From Streptomyces sp. APSN-46.1 (GTDB taxonomy: Bacteria > Actinomycetota > Actinomycetes > Streptomycetales > Streptomycetaceae), in NCBI RefSeq assembly GCF_022815725.1, contig NZ_JALGRF010000002.1, positions 434,001 through 498,000 of the forward strand: 64,000 nucleotides of DNA, written 5' to 3'. Numbering within the stretch: position 1 is the first letter of the stretch; every line of letters starts with the position of its first letter. The translations under genes were made by a program, and so were the position numbers. Positions 47,509-58,379 of the stretch are shown here, piece by piece. The notes beneath the pieces are model-generated. The model did no database searches and was not told the origin of the DNA. It saw only the letters and a program-made list of their open reading frames with translations.

Positions 47509-47524
47509 GCGCTCAGATGAGCGC
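47509..47524. promoter_or_regulatory. Palindrome after dusB
   Basis: GCGCTCA-GA-TGAGCGC, perfect 7-bp arms, 48 bp after the dusB stop. Function unknown. Confidence 0.35.
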
Positions 47525-47546
47525 GAAGATCACGGGTAAGACTTCC

Positions 47547-47573
47547 AAAGGGTGGCACTGGGTGCCACCCTTT
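47547..47573 (+). terminator. Terminator of dusB
   Basis: AAAGGGTGGCAC (47547-47558), TGG, then its perfect complement (47562-47573). Confidence 0.85.
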
Positions 47574-47574
47574 G

Positions 47575-47595
47575 TGCGTTCAAGTCTTGAACGCA
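47575..47595. promoter_or_regulatory. 21-bp perfect palindrome upstream of ppdK
   Basis: TGCGTTCAAG, one T, then its perfect complement. It stands 231 bp before the ppdK start and 1 bp after the dusB terminator. It has the form of a dimer operator; no regulator is assigned. Confidence 0.5.
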
Positions 47596-47826
47596 AATGT
47601 ATCGATGATCGCTCATCCGAGCGTAAACAAGCCTCAAGAGCCACTCGATCCTTCGGGAGGTGAACGCTCTTCGTATGTTCAGGCTACCGATGAGTTACTT
47701 TCGATCTGCTGGCGCACAGGTGGTTACAGCCGTATGACGACCAAGTGGACGTACCGAGATGCCTTCGATCTGGGTATGTTCCTGGCCGTCAGGGCAGCCA
47801 CCCGAGTCCTCGAGGAGTCGAGACCC

Positions 47827-50535
<2,709 letters not shown>

Positions 50536-50619
50536 GCCCCCACTGACGCGGCCTCCGGGCCGCTGCCGGTCCGTCGCACGAACGGCGGACCGGCCCAGGA
50601 CCCTCATCGGTCCACACCT

Positions 50620-50666
50620 GACCGCGCCTGCCCCGGGATCCCTGACCACCGGGGGCAGGCGCGGTC
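50620..50666 (+). terminator. Terminator of ppdK
   Basis: Perfect 15-bp arms (GACCGCGCCTGCCCC at 50620-50634 and its complement at 50652-50666), 17-nt loop, followed by TTGTCT. Confidence 0.85.
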
Positions 50667-50685
50667 TTGTCTATGAAGGCGCATT

Positions 50686-50713
50686 TTCAACAAAGTTCAA
50701 CAAGATTCAACAA
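50686..50713 (+). repeat. Three TTCAACAA repeats at exact 10-bp period
   Basis: TTCAACAA at 50686, 50696 and 50706, AT-rich in a very GC-rich context. Exact one-turn spacing suggests cooperative binding of a protein to one face of the helix. Confidence 0.7.
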
Positions 50714-50725
50714 ATCTTTACGGCA

Positions 50726-50763
50726 GCAGGCGGTGGACGGATCCCCACCCGTCCACCGCCTGC
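50726..50763. terminator. Second strong hairpin after ppdK
   Basis: GCAGGCGGTGGACGG (50726-50740) and its perfect complement (50749-50763) with an 8-nt loop, directly after the TTCAACAA repeats. It could be a terminator or the first stem of a transcribed RNA. Confidence 0.6.
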
Positions 50764-50769
50764 CGCCAA

Positions 50770-50938
50770 TCCGCCAGGCACGTCGGCGCTTCCCGTGCGA
50801 CCGACCGCCAGGCCCCGCAAAGCCCCCCACGGCCTTCACGGAGCGTTTCGGTCGCACCGGAGTGTGCCTGGCGGAGTACAGGATTTCGGTTGTCACGCCC
50901 CCGCCGAAAGGGGTTTCAACTGTGGCCGAAAGGGCGTG
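50770..50938 (+). ncRNA. Candidate structured RNA with competing stems
   Basis: The segment 50865-50875 (TGCCTGGCGGA) can pair perfectly with 50770-50780 (11 bp) or, over 9 bp, with 50805-50813. The segments 50795-50804 and 50848-50857 form a 10-bp stem (GTGCGACCGA). In the first case the stems nest; in the second they form an H-type pseudoknot. A further CACGCCC/GGGCGTG stem spans 50894-50938 and contains GCCGAAAGGG twice (50903, 50925). No protein-coding frame was supported in the 470-bp gap. Strand and transcription are unknown. Confidence 0.4.
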
Positions 50939-51005
50939 GTGACCACGTGTGACGGCATGCATACTCATGGGGCGGGGGGATTGCGGTTGCACAGGTGGGG
51001 GTTCG

Positions 51006-52010
51006 GTGCTTCGTATCCATTTCACTGGAGTGGACCTGGCACGGGTACGGATGGCAGGGCGTCCCGATGCGTTGTGGGAAACGATTCTTAGTTTTCACCG
51101 TTTAAGAGACCGGCGTGATGCCCGGTTGTTCGGTGAATGGCGTACTGAAGCCCGGAGCCGGTTGAATAGTGAAACACGTCTGCTCGGGGCGCTCATACCG
51201 AGTCGCGGCTATTTCCCGGATTTTCTGACCCCGGTCGAGGGCCAGTACGGGTGGGACGTGGGTCTCGACGCCCTGCGCGGCATCCACCCCGAGCGGCTGC
51301 GGCGCGAGCTGACGCTCGTGGGCGCGGGGGCGGCTCCGTCGTCGCCGCGCATACGGGAGTTCATGGACGGGGGCACCAAGCACCTGCCGCGGCTCCTGGG
51401 CGAGCTGCGCGGGTACCACCGGGCGGCCGTGGAACCGTACTGGACCCACATACAGGCCCAGATCGAGGCCGAGCGGGCCGCGCGGGGCCGGGCCCTGCTG
51501 GACGGCGGAGCGGACGAACTGCTGGCCTCGCTGCCGCCGATGCTGCGCTGGCGGGCGCCGGTCCTGGAGTGCGACTACCCGGTGGACCGGGACGTACGGC
51601 TGCGGGGGCGCGGGCTGCTGCTCCAGCCGTCGTTCTTCTGCCGGCGCACGGCCGTGACCCTGCACGACCCCGAGCTGCCTCCCGTGCTGGTCTACCCGGC
51701 GGCGGCGCAGCTGGTGTCGGCGCCGGCCGGGGGCGAGGGCGCCCGGCGGCCCGTGGAGGAGCAGCGCCAGAAGACCCTGGGCAAGCTCGTCGGGCACACC
51801 CGGTCGGTGGTGCTGCGGGCCATCGGCGACGGTGCCACCACCAGCGAACTGGCCCGCCGGGCCGGGGTCTCGCTGGCCTCCGCGAGCCAGCACGCCTGCG
51901 TGATGCGGGAGGCGGGCCTGGTCACCACCCTCCGCCGGGGGAACGCCGTGCTGCACACGGTGACCCCGCTGGGCGCGGCGCTGCTCAAGGGCGGGGCCGT
52001 GGCCTCATGA
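51006..52010 (+). CDS. DUF5937/ArsR-type transcriptional regulator
   Basis: 334 residues. The N-terminal about 240 residues match the DUF5937-type region seen in actinobacterial regulators; the C-terminal winged helix (VVLRAIGDGATTSELARRAGVSLASASQHACVMREAGLVTTLRRGNAVLHTVT) is of the ArsR kind. Start GTG 51006 gives VLRIHFTGVDLARVRMAG, with GTGGGGG upstream; CATACT at 50959-50964 may be the -10. It is preceded by the structured gap and convergent with the PhoX-like gene. Target unknown. Confidence 0.82.
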   Translation: MLRIHFTGVDLARVRMAGRPDALWETILSFHRLRDRRDARLFGEWRTEARSRLNSETRLLGALIPSRGYFPDFLTPVEGQYGWDVGLDALRGIHPERLRRELTLVGAGAAPSSPRIREFMDGGTKHLPRLLGELRGYHRAAVEPYWTHIQAQIEAERAARGRALLDGGADELLASLPPMLRWRAPVLECDYPVDRDVRLRGRGLLLQPSFFCRRTAVTLHDPELPPVLVYPAAAQLVSAPAGGEGARRPVEEQRQKTLGKLVGHTRSVVLRAIGDGATTSELARRAGVSLASASQHACVMREAGLVTTLRRGNAVLHTVTPLGAALLKGGAVAS

Positions 52011-52014
52011 CCGC

Positions 52015-52054
52015 GGCCGCACCCCGGCGGGGTTGAACCCGTCGGGGTGCGGCC
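52015..52054. terminator. Bidirectional terminator
   Basis: GGCCGCACCCCG (52015-52026) and its perfect complement (52043-52054), with an inner CGGG/CCCG stem, between the convergent regulator and PhoX-like genes. Confidence 0.85.
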
Positions 52055-52087
52055 GGTGGCGAGGCTGGGCGGCGAGGCTGGACGGGG

Positions 52088-53248
52088 TCAGGTGCGGAAC
52101 GGGCCCGTCACCTCGTAGGTGATGCCGCCGGTCGAGCTGCCGCTCGTGCCGCGCTGGCTGGAGAAGTACAGGCGGTTGCCGGCCGGGGAGAAGGCCGGGC
52201 CGGTGATCTCCGAGGAGGACTGGCCGGTGACCCGCAGGAAGGGGGCCACCACGTCGTCCGGGGTGATCACGCAGATCTCCTGGTTGCCGCCGTCCTCGGC
52301 GACGTACAGGTCACCGAACGAGGACCCGGTCACGTTGTCCACGCCCGTCAGCGGGGCCGCCCCGCCGGGGACGAGGGAGTCGTCGTAGGCGAGCTCGTAG
52401 GTGCTGGTGGCGAGGTTGAGCTGCCAGACCCGGTTGTCGCCCTTGGTGGTGAACCAGACGGTGTCGTTCGCGTAGTGGCAGCCCTCGCCGCCGTTGAACT
52501 TCTTGGAGCCGGAGACCTGGGTCCGGGTGGTGGTCGGGGAGCCGTCCGGGTCCGGGACGTTCTGCCAGGTGAAGGAGCCGGAGGTGGCGGTTCCGGCGAC
52601 CATCACCTGGAGGGTGCCGGAGGAGAGGTTGCCCCAGGTGGTGGGGATGAACCGGTAGAGGCAGCCGCTGCTCTCGTCCTCGGTGAGGTAGATCACCCGG
52701 CGCACCGGGTCGGCGGCGGCCGCCTCGTGCTTGAAGCGGCCCATCGCGGGGCGCTGGACGGCCGCGTTCACCCCGTACGGGTCGGTCTCGTAGACGTATC
52801 CGAGGCTGACCTCCTCGCAGGACAGCCAGGTGTTCCACGGGGTCTTGCCGCCCGCGCAGTTCTGCCGGGTGTTGGAGAGGATCCGGTACGCGCCGGTGAC
52901 GGTGCCGGACGAGTTGAACTTGACGGCGCTCGCGCCGCCGCCGGGGTTGATCTCCGAGTTCGACACGTAGATCCAGCCCGTGCCGTCGACGAAACACGCG
53001 CCGCCGTCGGGGGCGTTGTGCCAGGTGTACGAGGTGCCCGGGACGGTCTGGCCGGAGCGGGCGATCACCCGGCTGCTGAAGCCGGCCGGCAGCATGATGC
53101 CGTTCGCGTCGGCCGCGCCGAGGGCCCCGTAGGGGCCGGGGCCGGGCTGGGCGGGCGCCGCGTAGGCGGCCCCGTGCATGAGCGTGCCGCCGAAGGCGGC
53201 GGCCGACGATCCGATCACAGCACCGCGCAGGAAGGTACGACGTTCCAC
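52088..53248 (-). CDS. PhoX-like (DUF839) exported protein
   Basis: 386 residues with a Tat signal: ERRTFLRGAVIGSSAAAFGG near the N-terminus. The mature part is a beta-propeller of the DUF839/PhoX type (GTGWIYVSNSEINPGGGASAVKF; WNTWLSCEEVSLGYVYETDPYG; YLTEDESSGCLYRFIP; GGEGCHYANDTVWFTTKGDNRVWQL), with the acidic and Cys positions of the family. PhoX proteins are calcium/iron alkaline phosphatases, but activity here is inferred. GTG 53248 was chosen because AGGAG lies 5 bp upstream; GTG 53254 is the alternative. Confidence 0.85.
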   Translation of the reverse strand: MERRTFLRGAVIGSSAAAFGGTLMHGAAYAAPAQPGPGPYGALGAADANGIMLPAGFSSRVIARSGQTVPGTSYTWHNAPDGGACFVDGTGWIYVSNSEINPGGGASAVKFNSSGTVTGAYRILSNTRQNCAGGKTPWNTWLSCEEVSLGYVYETDPYGVNAAVQRPAMGRFKHEAAAADPVRRVIYLTEDESSGCLYRFIPTTWGNLSSGTLQVMVAGTATSGSFTWQNVPDPDGSPTTTRTQVSGSKKFNGGEGCHYANDTVWFTTKGDNRVWQLNLATSTYELAYDDSLVPGGAAPLTGVDNVTGSSFGDLYVAEDGGNQEICVITPDDVVAPFLRVTGQSSSEITGPAFSPAGNRLYFSSQRGTSGSSTGGITYEVTGPFRT

Positions 53249-53527
53249 GGTCACTCCTGTGGGGAGGAAGGCCCCGGGCCCGGTCGGGCGCGGGGTCGCA
53301 CGCGTCGAGGAACCTAGAGGCATCGAGTTGACGTGACATCAACACCTCATGACGCGGGAGCGACCGGTTCGGGGTCAATCCGCAGCGGCGCCGTGCTCAG
53401 TCGCCTGACCAGCGGGTTCGTGGTCCTGTCGGACATCTCGAAAAAGTTTCACGGGGAGCGATGAGTTTTCTCCGAGCCCGCGGTCTATCTCTCGACAGCA
53501 CACACCGCGAAGGAAGAGAGACCCGAA

Positions 53528-53932
53528 ATGTCCACGATGATCTTCGTCAACCTGCCGGTCAAGGACCTCGACGCCACCAAGGCCTTCTGGGGCAAGCTCG
53601 GCTACTCCTTCAACCCCCAGTTCAGCGACGACAGGACCGGCTGCCTCGTCATCAGCGACACGATCTTCGCGATGCTCATGACCGAGGACCGCTTCAAGGA
53701 CTTCGCGACGAAGGACGTGGCGGATGCCACCAAGACCACCGAGGTGATGCTCGCCCTGAGCGCCGAGAGCAAGGAGAAGGTGGACGAGGTGGTCGGTGCC
53801 GCCCTGGCGGCGGGCGGCACCGAGCCCCGGCCGGCCCAGGACCTCGGCTTCATGTACGGCCGTGCCTTCGAGGACCTGGAGGGCCACGTCTGGGAGTACG
53901 TCTGGATGGACCCGGCGGCCGTCCAGGGCTGA
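53528..53932 (+). CDS. VOC-family (glyoxalase-fold) protein
   Basis: 134 residues. Starts MSTMIFVNLPVKDLDATKAFWGKLGYSF, a classic VOC half, and ends with RAFEDLEGHVWEYVWMD, where the metal-type Glu/His pattern lies. Substrate unknown. GGAAGAGAG upstream is the ribosome site. It is convergent with nirD. Confidence 0.88.
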   Translation: MSTMIFVNLPVKDLDATKAFWGKLGYSFNPQFSDDRTGCLVISDTIFAMLMTEDRFKDFATKDVADATKTTEVMLALSAESKEKVDEVVGAALAAGGTEPRPAQDLGFMYGRAFEDLEGHVWEYVWMDPAAVQG

Positions 53933-53973
53933 CACCCCGGACAGGCGCCCCAGACGGGCGCCCCGGGCAGGCG

Positions 53974-54306
53974 TCAGGAGGTCGCGGCGGTCCGCACCGG
54001 GTAGGTCCGTACCGCCACCTCCTCGTGGTCCAGGCAGCGCCCCGACTCCAGGTCGAAGCGCTGCTTCAGCAGCGGCGAGGCCACGAAGGGCCGCCCCGAC
54101 AGCGTCCCCACGAGCCCCCGCGAGAGCACGTGCGCGCCGGTGAAGGGGTCCTGGTTGGCGATGGCGTACGGGCGGCCCGCGCGGTCGACGAACACCGCGG
54201 CCTGGCTCCCGTCGGGCAGCAGCGCCGCCACACCGCGCCCGGGGGTGAGCGAGGACAGCTCGCACACCGTCAGCCAGCCTTCCTTCACACGCAGTTCCAC
54301 GGTCAT
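53974..54306 (-). CDS. nirD: Nitrite reductase small subunit NirD
   Basis: 110-residue Rieske-like small subunit of the assimilatory NADH-nitrite reductase, starting MTVELRVKEGWLTVCELSSLTPGRGVAALL and containing NQDPFTGAHVLSRG; the Rieske CxH ligands are replaced, as usual for NirD. The ATG overlaps the nirB stop (ATGA). Confidence 0.93.
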   Translation of the reverse strand: MTVELRVKEGWLTVCELSSLTPGRGVAALLPDGSQAAVFVDRAGRPYAIANQDPFTGAHVLSRGLVGTLSGRPFVASPLLKQRFDLESGRCLDHEEVAVRTYPVRTAATS

Positions 54307-56840
54307 CGGGTGCCTCCCACAGGAAGAAGGGTGAGGGCGCTCAGGTCGGGCTTGACCTGGTCGCGCTCGGGGACGAACTTCACGGTCGGGTCGGGGGCGC
54401 CGGGCGCGTTGACGAACGACACGAATCGGCGCAGCCGCTCCGGGTCCTCCAGCGTCTCGGCCCATTCGTCGCGGTAGTGCGACACGTGGTCGGCCATCAG
54501 CGACTCCAGCTCCGCGCACAGCCCGAGCGAGTCGTGCACGATCACGTCCCGCAGGTGGGCCAGGCCGCCCTCCATCCGGTCCAGCCAGGTGGAGGTCCGC
54601 TCCAGCTGTTCGGCGGTGCGGATGTAGAACATCAGGAACCGGTCGATGAGCCGGACCAGTTCGGCGTCCGACAGGTCCTGGGCGAGCAGATCGGCGTGCC
54701 GCGGGGTGGCCCCGCCGTTGCCGCCGACGTAGAGGTTCCAGCCGCCGGCCGTCGCGATGACCCCGAAGTCCTTGCTCTGCGCCTCCGCGCACTCGCGGGC
54801 GCAGCCCGACACCGCCGACTTGAGCTTGTGCGGGGCCCGCAGGCCCCGGTAGCGCAGCTCCAGGTCGATGGCCATCCGGACGCTGTCCTGGACCCCGTAG
54901 CGGCACCAGGTCTGGCCGACGCAGGACTTCACCGTCCGCAGTGCCTTCCCGTACGCGTGCCCGGACTCGAATCCGGCGTCGACGAGACGGGCCCAGATGC
55001 GCGGGAGCTGGTCCACGCTGGCGCCGAAGAGGTCGATGCGCTGCCCGCCGGTGATCTTCGCGTAGAGGCCGAAGTCGCGGGCCACCTCGCCGATCACTAT
55101 GAGCTTGTCCGGGGTGATCTCGCCGCCGGGGATGCGGGGCACGACCGAGTACGAGCCGTTGCGCTGGAGGTTGGCGAGGAAGTGGTCGTTGGTGTCCTGG
55201 AGGGCCGCCTGCTCCCCGTCGAGGACGTAGCCGCTCGCGCCGAGGGTGGGGGCGAGCGAGGCGATGATCGAGCCGACGGCCGGCTTGCACACCTCGCAGC
55301 CCTCGCCACCGCGGGCCTCGGGGCGGCCGTGGCCGTCGAGGAGCTGCTCGTACGAGGTCAGGCGGCGGGTGCGGACGATCTCGTAGAGCTCGGCGCGGGT
55401 GTACGGGAAGCAGCCGCACAGCCCCTTGTCGGCGGAGCTCGGCAGCAGCTGGCCGATCACCTTGACGCAGCTGCCGCAGCCGGTGCCGGCCTTGGTGCAC
55501 TTCTTGACCTCGGCGAGGTCGGCGCAGGCGGTGATGGCCTTCTTGGTGACGTTGTGGCAGGAGCAGATCACCGCGGTGTCGGGGAGCGCCGACGGTCCGA
55601 GGGCGACGGGCGCGCCGAGCCCGGCGGGGAGCACCAGCTGCTCGGGGGTGACGGGCGGGACGCTGCCGGTGAGCGGGCGCAGCAGGCCGTAGGAGTCGGC
55701 GTCGCCGACCAGGACCCCGCCGAGGAGGACCCCGTCGGGGGAGACCACCAGCTTCTTGTAGACGCCGGAGCGCGAGTCGGAGTAGACGACGTCGAGGCTG
55801 CCCTGGGTGGCGCCGTGGGCGTCGCCGAAGGAGGCCACGTCCACGCCGAGCAGCTTGAGCTTGGTGGAGAGGTCGGCTCCGGTGAACTCCTTGTCGCGGC
55901 CGAGGAGGTCTTCGGCGGCCGTCTCGGCCATCTCGTAGCCGGGGGCGACCAGGCCGTAGACGCGGCCGTCGGAGGCGAGGGCGCACTCGCCGATCGCGTA
56001 GACGCGCGGGTCGGAGGTGCGGCAGCGGGCGTCGACGCCGATGCCGCCGCGTTCGCCGACGGTGAGGCCGGCGGCGCGGGCGAGCTGGTCGCGGGGGCGG
56101 ACGCCGGCGGAGAAGACGACGAGGTCGGCGGCGACGGTGGAGCCGTCGGAGAGCTTCATGCCGCAGACGGAGCCGTCGTCGCCGGTGACGACTTCCTGGG
56201 TCCCGACGCCGGTGTGCACGGTCAGGCCCATGGACTCGATGGTGCGCAGCAGGGCCGCGCCGCCTCCGTCGTCGACCTGGACGGGCATCAGGCGCGGGGC
56301 GAACTCGACGATGCGGGTGGCGAGGCCCAGGCCCTGGAGGGCGCCGGCGGCCTCCAGCCCGAGCAGGCCGCCGCCGACGACGGCCCCGCTGGTGCGGGTC
56401 TTGGCGTACTCCTCGATCGCGAGGAGGTCCTCGATGGTGCGGTACACGAAGCAGCCGGGGGCGTCCTTGCCGGGGACGGGCGGGACGAAGGGGTAGCTGC
56501 CGGTCGCGAGGACGAGCACGTCGTACGGGAACACCTTGCCGGAGCGGGAGGTGACGGTGCGGGCGTCGCGGTCGATGCTCTCGGCGGGGTCGTCGAGGTG
56601 GAGCTCGATCCCGTGCTCGGCCATGAACCCGTCCGGGACCATGGACAGGTCCTCGGGCGTGCTGCCGGAGAAGTACGAGGTCAGGTGCACGCGGTCGTAG
56701 GCGGGCCGGGGTTCCTCGCAGAGCACGGTGACGCGGTGCGTGGCGGTGGCCCCGCGTTCGGCGAGGGCCTCCAGGTAGCGCTGGCCGACCATGCCGTGGC
56801 CGATGAGCACGATGGCGGGAGTGGGCGTGGCTGCGGCCAT
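54303..56840 (-). CDS. nirB: Nitrite reductase large subunit NirB
   Basis: NAD(P)H-dependent siroheme enzyme reducing nitrite to ammonium, 845 residues. An N-terminal FAD/NAD oxidoreductase domain (IVLIGHGMVGQRYLEAL; VVGGGLLGLEAAGAL; VYAIGECAL) is followed by a BFD-like [2Fe-2S] domain (ICSCHNVTKK ... CGSC, about 420-470), the ferredoxin-like half-domains and the siroheme/[4Fe-4S] site (CVGQTWC and GCARECAEA). ATG 56840 is 2 bp after the upstream gene's stop. Confidence 0.95.
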   Translation of the reverse strand: MAAATPTPAIVLIGHGMVGQRYLEALAERGATATHRVTVLCEEPRPAYDRVHLTSYFSGSTPEDLSMVPDGFMAEHGIELHLDDPAESIDRDARTVTSRSGKVFPYDVLVLATGSYPFVPPVPGKDAPGCFVYRTIEDLLAIEEYAKTRTSGAVVGGGLLGLEAAGALQGLGLATRIVEFAPRLMPVQVDDGGGAALLRTIESMGLTVHTGVGTQEVVTGDDGSVCGMKLSDGSTVAADLVVFSAGVRPRDQLARAAGLTVGERGGIGVDARCRTSDPRVYAIGECALASDGRVYGLVAPGYEMAETAAEDLLGRDKEFTGADLSTKLKLLGVDVASFGDAHGATQGSLDVVYSDSRSGVYKKLVVSPDGVLLGGVLVGDADSYGLLRPLTGSVPPVTPEQLVLPAGLGAPVALGPSALPDTAVICSCHNVTKKAITACADLAEVKKCTKAGTGCGSCVKVIGQLLPSSADKGLCGCFPYTRAELYEIVRTRRLTSYEQLLDGHGRPEARGGEGCEVCKPAVGSIIASLAPTLGASGYVLDGEQAALQDTNDHFLANLQRNGSYSVVPRIPGGEITPDKLIVIGEVARDFGLYAKITGGQRIDLFGASVDQLPRIWARLVDAGFESGHAYGKALRTVKSCVGQTWCRYGVQDSVRMAIDLELRYRGLRAPHKLKSAVSGCARECAEAQSKDFGVIATAGGWNLYVGGNGGATPRHADLLAQDLSDAELVRLIDRFLMFYIRTAEQLERTSTWLDRMEGGLAHLRDVIVHDSLGLCAELESLMADHVSHYRDEWAETLEDPERLRRFVSFVNAPGAPDPTVKFVPERDQVKPDLSALTLLPVGGTR

Positions 56841-56842
56841 GA

Positions 56843-58204
56843 TCAGGAGCCTCCGTCGTCGGTGAGCAGGTGGAACAGGTCGGTCAGGGCTTCGCCGTCC
56901 TCCCACGTGCGGGCGAGGGCGCCCACGGTGGCGAGTTCGCCGAGGAGGACCCCGCCGACGAGGCGGTCGCCGCGGACGACGACCTTGCGGTAGGTGCGGC
57001 GGGTGGCGTCGGTCAGCCGGACCACGTCGTCGCCCGGGAGCGGGGTGGTCTCGCCGAAGGCGGCGAGGTCGAGGGGACCACCGGTGGCGGGGCCTCCGGC
57101 GGTGGCGGGGCCCCCGTCGGTGGCGGGGCCTCCGGCGGTGGTGAGGGTGAGGCGGGTGAGCGCGCGGGTTCCGGTGTATCCGGGGCTTCCCGCGGTGGAG
57201 GTGAGGATCGCGGCGAGGGCGTCGGCCTGCTCCAGCGCCGGGCCGGCCAGGCCGTAGACCCGGCCGGCGTGCTCGGCGCAGTCGCCGATGGCGTGGATCC
57301 GGGGGTCGCTGGTCCGGAGCCGGTCGTCGACGAGGATGCCCTTGCCCTTGCCGATGTCGAGCCCGGCGGCCACCGCGAGCCCGGTGCGGGGACGCACCCC
57401 GCAGGTGATCACGACGAGGTCGGCGTCGAGCCGGTACCCGTCGGCGAACTCGACGCCGGTCACCCTGCGGGGCCCTCCCCCGTCCCGCCCCTTCCCGGAA
57501 GACGCCGGGGAGGCTGGGGAGGCCGGGGAGGCCGACCTCGCACCCCCAGCGGCAGCCGGGGGAGCGGTGGTCAGACCGCGGGTGCGGCATTCCGTGTGGA
57601 TCTCCACGCCGAGGGCGGTCAGATGCGTGTGCAGGAGGGCCGAGGCATCCGCGTCCAGCTGGCGTTCCATCAGGCGCTCCGCCTGTTGGGCGAGGACCAC
57701 CTGCGCACCCCGAGCGGCCAGCGCACGGGCGGCCGAGACGCCGAGGAGGCCGCCGCCGATCACCACCGCGCGCACGCCCGGGCGGACGGCCGCCGACAGG
57801 GCCAGGCAGTCGTCCATCGTGCGGAACGCGTGGACCCCGTCGGGGAGTTCCCGGCCGCCGGGTTCGAACAGACCCCGCAGCGGGGGCAGGACCGGGTTGG
57901 AGCCGGTCGCCAGGACCAGGGTGTCGTACGCCTCGACCGTGCCGTCGTCGCAGTGCACGCGCCGCTCCGCGCGGTCGACGCGGACCGCCCGGACGCCCCG
58001 CCGCAGGGCCGGCCCGGGGGCCGGGAGGGCGGTCACCTCCGGCGCGTACCGGCCCGCCAGGACCTCCGCGAGGAGGACCCGGTTGTACGGGACGTGCGGC
58101 TCCTCACCGAGCACGGTCACCGCCGCCCGGTCGCCGAGCCGCTGTGCGAACCGCAGGCCCGCGAGGCCGCCGCCGATCACCACCACACGCTGTTGCGAGG
58201 TCAT
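56843..58204 (-). CDS. FAD-dependent NAD(P) oxidoreductase of the nitrite operon
   Basis: 453 residues with FAD motif VVVIGGGLAGLRFAQRL, NAD motif AVVIGGGLLGVSAARAL and IHAIGDCAEHAG, very like the N-terminal half of NirB and like NasB/NirB-linked reductases. It precedes nirB by 2 bp. Two low-complexity insertions stand out: SASPASPASPASSGKG (near residue 230) and GGPATDGGPATAGGPATGGP (near residues 356-378). It may supply electrons to nitrite or nitrate reductase; the partner is not proven. Confidence 0.87.
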   Translation of the reverse strand: MTSQQRVVVIGGGLAGLRFAQRLGDRAAVTVLGEEPHVPYNRVLLAEVLAGRYAPEVTALPAPGPALRRGVRAVRVDRAERRVHCDDGTVEAYDTLVLATGSNPVLPPLRGLFEPGGRELPDGVHAFRTMDDCLALSAAVRPGVRAVVIGGGLLGVSAARALAARGAQVVLAQQAERLMERQLDADASALLHTHLTALGVEIHTECRTRGLTTAPPAAAGGARSASPASPASPASSGKGRDGGGPRRVTGVEFADGYRLDADLVVITCGVRPRTGLAVAAGLDIGKGKGILVDDRLRTSDPRIHAIGDCAEHAGRVYGLAGPALEQADALAAILTSTAGSPGYTGTRALTRLTLTTAGGPATDGGPATAGGPATGGPLDLAAFGETTPLPGDDVVRLTDATRRTYRKVVVRGDRLVGGVLLGELATVGALARTWEDGEALTDLFHLLTDDGGS

Positions 58205-58226
58205 GCCATGAGCGTGCGCCGCCGCT

Positions 58227-58253
58227 GTTTCCCCGCCGCATCGCCTCTGTTAC
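58227..58253 (-). promoter_or_regulatory. GlnR-like half sites before the nitrite operon
   Basis: On the minus strand GTAAC (58253-58249) and GAAAC (58231-58227) with 17 bp between, 23-49 bp before ATG 58204. GlnR boxes use gTnAC and GAAAC half sites at 6-bp spacing, so the two half sites fit only if a weak middle site (GATGC) is counted. Confidence 0.35.
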
Positions 58254-58339
58254 CCGAACGGAACGCCGTGCTCAGCGCCCGGACGGGGGCTCCGTGAGGG
58301 GATCCCCGAAGCTCAACCTTTGCGCAAGTTTCCGCGGAT

Positions 58340-58360
58340 CGATGGCTGCTGCAGCCATCG
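58340..58360. promoter_or_regulatory. 21-bp perfect palindrome upstream of the TauE/SafE gene
   Basis: CGATGGCTGC, a central T, and its perfect complement. It sits just before the -10 TAGGGT (58367-58372), which itself is 7 nt before GTG 58380, so it covers the -35 position: a strong repressor-operator candidate. Confidence 0.65.
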
Positions 58361-58379
58361 GCTCCATAGGGTCAGGGGC

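Noticed and set aside
53284..53345. PhoP-regulated promoter for the PhoX-like gene
   Set aside because: Only a single GTTGA-N7-TCAAC repeat is seen and no tandem GTTCACC units.
54477..56993. Plus-strand frame of 838 codons opposite nirB
   Set aside because: Val/Gly/Asp-rich complement of nirB.
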